A stretch of DNA of 64,000 nucleotides from Eumeta japonica (Eukaryota; Arthropoda; Insecta; Lepidoptera; Psychidae). The notes under the pieces were generated by a model. The model was not told where the DNA came from and searched no databases. It saw only the letters and a list, made by a program, of their open reading frames with translations. Positions 62,040 to 64,000 of the stretch are shown here, piece by piece (position 1 is the first letter of the stretch; each line of letters opens with the position of its first letter). Made by a program: the position numbers and the translations under genes. The stretch lies in NCBI GenBank assembly GCA_005406025.1, contig BGZK01000885.1, forward strand, positions 1 to 64,000, read 5' to 3'.

Positions 62040-62640
62040 GTATCCCCTTGAAATTTCCCGCTATGATATTTAACGATGTGTTTTTGAGCTCTGCGAGTTC
62101 AAAAATATAGTTGTGTTGAAGCTCAAAACTTATCTTTAAGCATTTCATGCTCAAAAATTGGAAGAACGGTTGAACTTATAGGCTTTTCCTGAAACTCTTT
62201 AACAATATACCTAACGGTAAATTAATGAGCTAGAGCTCATTAGATCGAAAAGATTGATTTTAATGCTTCATCAAGCTCTCCGAGCTCAAAAATACAATCT
62301 TAATACGTTTCACGCTCTTCGAATTCAAACCTCTGGACTTATTAAAAGAGTTATTTTGAAAAAAAATATTTTTTGCGTATTTTTTCGTTGACGATATCTC
62401 TCAAACAAACCAACCGATTTTGATGCAGTTTGCAACGATCAACGTTTCTTTCCAAACAGAACAGCTGGTTAGATTTTACAGTTTATCAGTAATTTAGGAA
62501 ATATTGTAAATTATGATTTTTGAAAAATTTTTCTTGAACAAATCAACCGATTTTTATACAATTTACGGCAGTCGATGCACATGTCTGAGGAAAAGAGCTG
62601 GTTGAATTTTGGTAGTGAAGAGTAGTCTGAAAATTAATTT
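62040..62640 (-). repeat. Internally repetitive GAGCTC-rich repeat, right copy
   Basis: Reverse-oriented relative of 2430-3445. It has AACCAACCGATTTTGATGCA, ACAGCTGGTTAGATTTTAC, a second AATCAACCGATTTTTATAC and GAGCTGGTTGAATTTTGG. To the left are many GAGCTC/GAGTTC words, including TAATGAGCTAGAGCTCATTA (62221-62240), an exact palindrome around a two-base centre. Confidence 0.68.
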
Positions 62641-62670
62641 TGAAAAACATTTTTCAAAATTAATTTTCAG
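62627..62670. repeat. Perfect 44-bp palindrome, 21-bp arms
   Basis: CTGAAAATTAATTTTGAAAA and its exact reverse complement are separated by a two-base centre (CA), with one more A/T pair inside. It abuts the GAGCTC-rich repeat. Confidence 0.92.
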
Positions 62671-63279
62671 TGTTAATTTTGGAGAATTTTCACAGCGAGA
62701 AGTTGAAAAACGCACGCCACATGAAACGGGGATATAAGACGTATGTTGTTTTCGTGAAAATACTTCTGGTGAAACCACCACAAGGTCGACGGAAGATTCG
62801 CTATATTAAAGTGAATGATCATTCTCAAGTGGGTGAAATAGACTTAAGAGATTTAGTTTGTTCTCAGATCCAATAATAAAATTGCGACACAGACCGATAT
62901 ACACGTACAGAACACCGAACAAATTTTTTCCTTCTAGAAGTCTCTCGACTACGATGAGACCTATATTTGTATCTGATTTTGATTAAATATATCTTTTTGA
63001 AGATCTAAACATTTATAATAGTTTAATAACAGTGATAGCCACTCTCGGATGAATGCACTAGTGTGGAATTGAATCTTCAGACATTAGACGGAAAAAATTA
63101 TTATATCCCTTCTCTTACGTTTGTCCTACGACACCTATGATTGACAGCATTTTTTTGGTATTTATCTATAAATAAAGTTTTTATACACACGATTTAACTA
63201 TCAAAAATTAACAGTAACCAATATGATAGCTTTATGTGTAGTCCGTAATGTATGCAAATAATTAATCAAATTTTATGAC

Positions 63280-63440
63280 AGGCCGATCTCCAAAACGACT
63301 AAAGGGATTGTAACAACATTTTGTATAGATTATATGTTAAAATGTGACATAAGATCTATTTATACAAAACAAAAAAAAACTCTATTAATAACAGAAAAAA
63401 AGCAATAAAACACACGGAACGAGCGAAGTCGGGATTGGCA
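63280..63440 (+). mobile_element. Probable LINE-type tail fragment
   Basis: GGCCGATCTCCAAAACGACT, TTTTGTATAGATTATATG and ACGGAACGAGCGAAGTCGGG resemble the familiar moth tail ending GAGCGAAGCCGCGGG. No coding part. Confidence 0.5.
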
Positions 63441-63490
63441 TTAGAATGGACGAGAAATGACCAAAACCTATATCTTTACTCACTTCCATA

Positions 63491-63612
63491 TTTCCGTTTT
63501 TTAGGGTTCCGTGACACCCGCTGAATAGACGGAACCCTTATGTCGGTCTGTCTGTCACAGCCGTTTTCTCCGCATCTACTGGACCCAAAGAAATTGCGAT
63601 TTGGTACACATA
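63491..63612 (-). mobile_element. AGGGTTCCGT hairpin element end, minus strand, next to kinase exon
   Basis: TTTTTTAGGGTTCCGTGACA, then GACGGAACCCTTATGTCGG and TCTGTCTGTCACAGCCG, then TTTGGTACACATACAG. In reverse it is the 3' tail family seen at 27.7, 29.9 and 31.4 kb, here with a well-kept hairpin. It ends close to the branch region of the exon at 63640. Confidence 0.78.
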
Positions 63613-63639
63613 CAGAGCTTTTTTTTATTTCAATTCCAG

Positions 63640-63839
63640 CCAGAGAACATCCTGTGCCTCACCAAGACCGGCAACCGGATAAAGATAATCGACTTCGGCC
63701 TGGCGCGGTTCTACGACCCCGACAAGAAGCTGCAGGTGCTGTTCGGCACGCCCGAGTTCGTGGCGCCGGAGGTGGTGAACTTCGACCAGATCGGCTACGG
63801 CACCGACATGTGGTCGGTCGGCGTCATATGCTACGTGCT
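63640..63839 (+). CDS. Strn-Mlck: MLCK-family kinase exon: PEN, DFG, GTPEF, VAPE, GTDMWSVGV
   Basis: The acceptor is TTTCAATTCCAG and the donor GTGAGT. The exon encodes PENILCLTKTGNRIKI, IDFGLARFYDPDKKL, QVLFGTPEFVAPEVV, NFDQIGYGTDMW and SVGVICYV. It supplies the metal-binding Asn (about residue 160) and the DFG Asp (about 175). It also carries the GTPEF activation segment, the VAPE motif and the helix F start, and it ends in phase 2 within the next codon. All catalytic positions are intact, so the enzyme should be active. The rest of the C-lobe and any calmodulin-binding tail lie beyond the window. LFGTPEFVAPEV is diagnostic of the MLCK/titin-type group. The exon is GC-rich. A transposon remnant ends about 28 bp upstream and another begins 28 bp after the exon. 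Confidence 0.97.
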
Positions 63840-63867
63840 GTGAGTACTACTATCGATTGAATAAGTT

Positions 63868-64000
63868 CAAGGGCAGATCTAGCCTTCGAGGCAAGGGCGG
63901 GTTACATAGTTCAGATTCGTTCGAAACAGAATCCAATTCGATTACAATTACATCATGACCTCCCCGCCCCCCCTCTCCAATTATTGATTTATACTATTAA
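63868..64000. mobile_element. Short inverted-repeat element, CAAGGGCGGATCC family, copy 3 (cut by window edge)
   Basis: Starts CAAGGGCAGATCTAGCCTTC 28 bp after the last base of the kinase exon. The interior has CAATTCGATTACAATTAC and GACCTCCCCGCCCCCC as in copy 1. The right end was not seen. Confidence 0.65.

Larger units (their letters stand above)
53223..63639 (+). other. Kinase intron, about 10.4 kb (phase 0)
   Basis: Holds three RTE-like LINE ends on the + strand, a foldback element, the right GAGCTC-rich repeat and other listed repeats. The GC-richer blocks at 54110-54250 and 58380-58640 show no exon. AT-rich dinucleotide-like sequence lies at 53900-53950. Confidence 0.75.

Noticed and set aside
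63540..63860. 106-codon frame overlapping the last kinase exon
   Set aside because: Shadow frame that starts in transposon sequence and reads the exon out of phase.

Overview
The window looks like an AT-rich insect genome, most likely a moth or butterfly. It carries one real protein-coding gene, on the + strand: a myosin light chain kinase (MLCK)-family protein kinase. Its exons are small and far apart. Five coding exons are supported (26727-26770, 38788-38878, 39138-39341, 53081-53222, 63640-63839). They have consensus splice sites and compatible phases, and join into a continuous kinase N-lobe and most of the C-lobe: glycine loop, ATP lysine, HLDMK catalytic loop, DFG, GTPEF and the APE-type motif. 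The reading frame continues past the right edge, so the end of the kinase domain and any autoinhibitory calmodulin-binding tail are not in the window. The closest insect relative is probably Stretchin-Mlck; the neighbouring fly paralogue sqa is the main alternative.

Layout: 1-16.4 kb is gene-free and rich in repeats (microsatellites, an internally deleted mariner, an endonuclease-domain fragment, a MITE carrying a nested hAT-like insertion, LINE tails). At 16.4-16.8 kb a GC-rich block with an arthropod initiator-like TCAGTC and a good splice donor is a candidate promoter plus non-coding first exon for a kinase-only transcript that would start at the ATG in the first coding exon (26737). 16.8-26.7 kb holds a decayed RTE-like reverse transcriptase and other repeats. 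The introns are about 12.0 kb, 259 bp, 13.7 kb and 10.4 kb. The three long ones are filled with degraded transposons, inverted repeats and tandem repeats. The final exon visible here is hugged by a transposon remnant on each side.

The organism is inferred from dispersed repeats I recognise as typical of Lepidoptera: RTE-type LINE ends coding for an SVVSAYP-like C-terminus, elements ending in a hairpin read as AGGGTTCCGT and ACGGAACCCTAAAAA, the family with a CAACGCACCTGTGACT block, and the unit that opens with a CCGAGCTTTGCTCGG hairpin. GC-rich kinase exons in an AT-rich background fit this.

I found no tRNA or rRNA gene, no CRISPR array, no intact transposase and no convincing new protein system. 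The most notable things are structural: nested transposon history with a matching empty site, a near-perfect 97-bp palindrome, a 16-unit 13-bp tandem array in perfect register, a TGACGTCA cluster beside an exon, and inverted copies of one GAGCTC-rich repeat near the two ends of the window.
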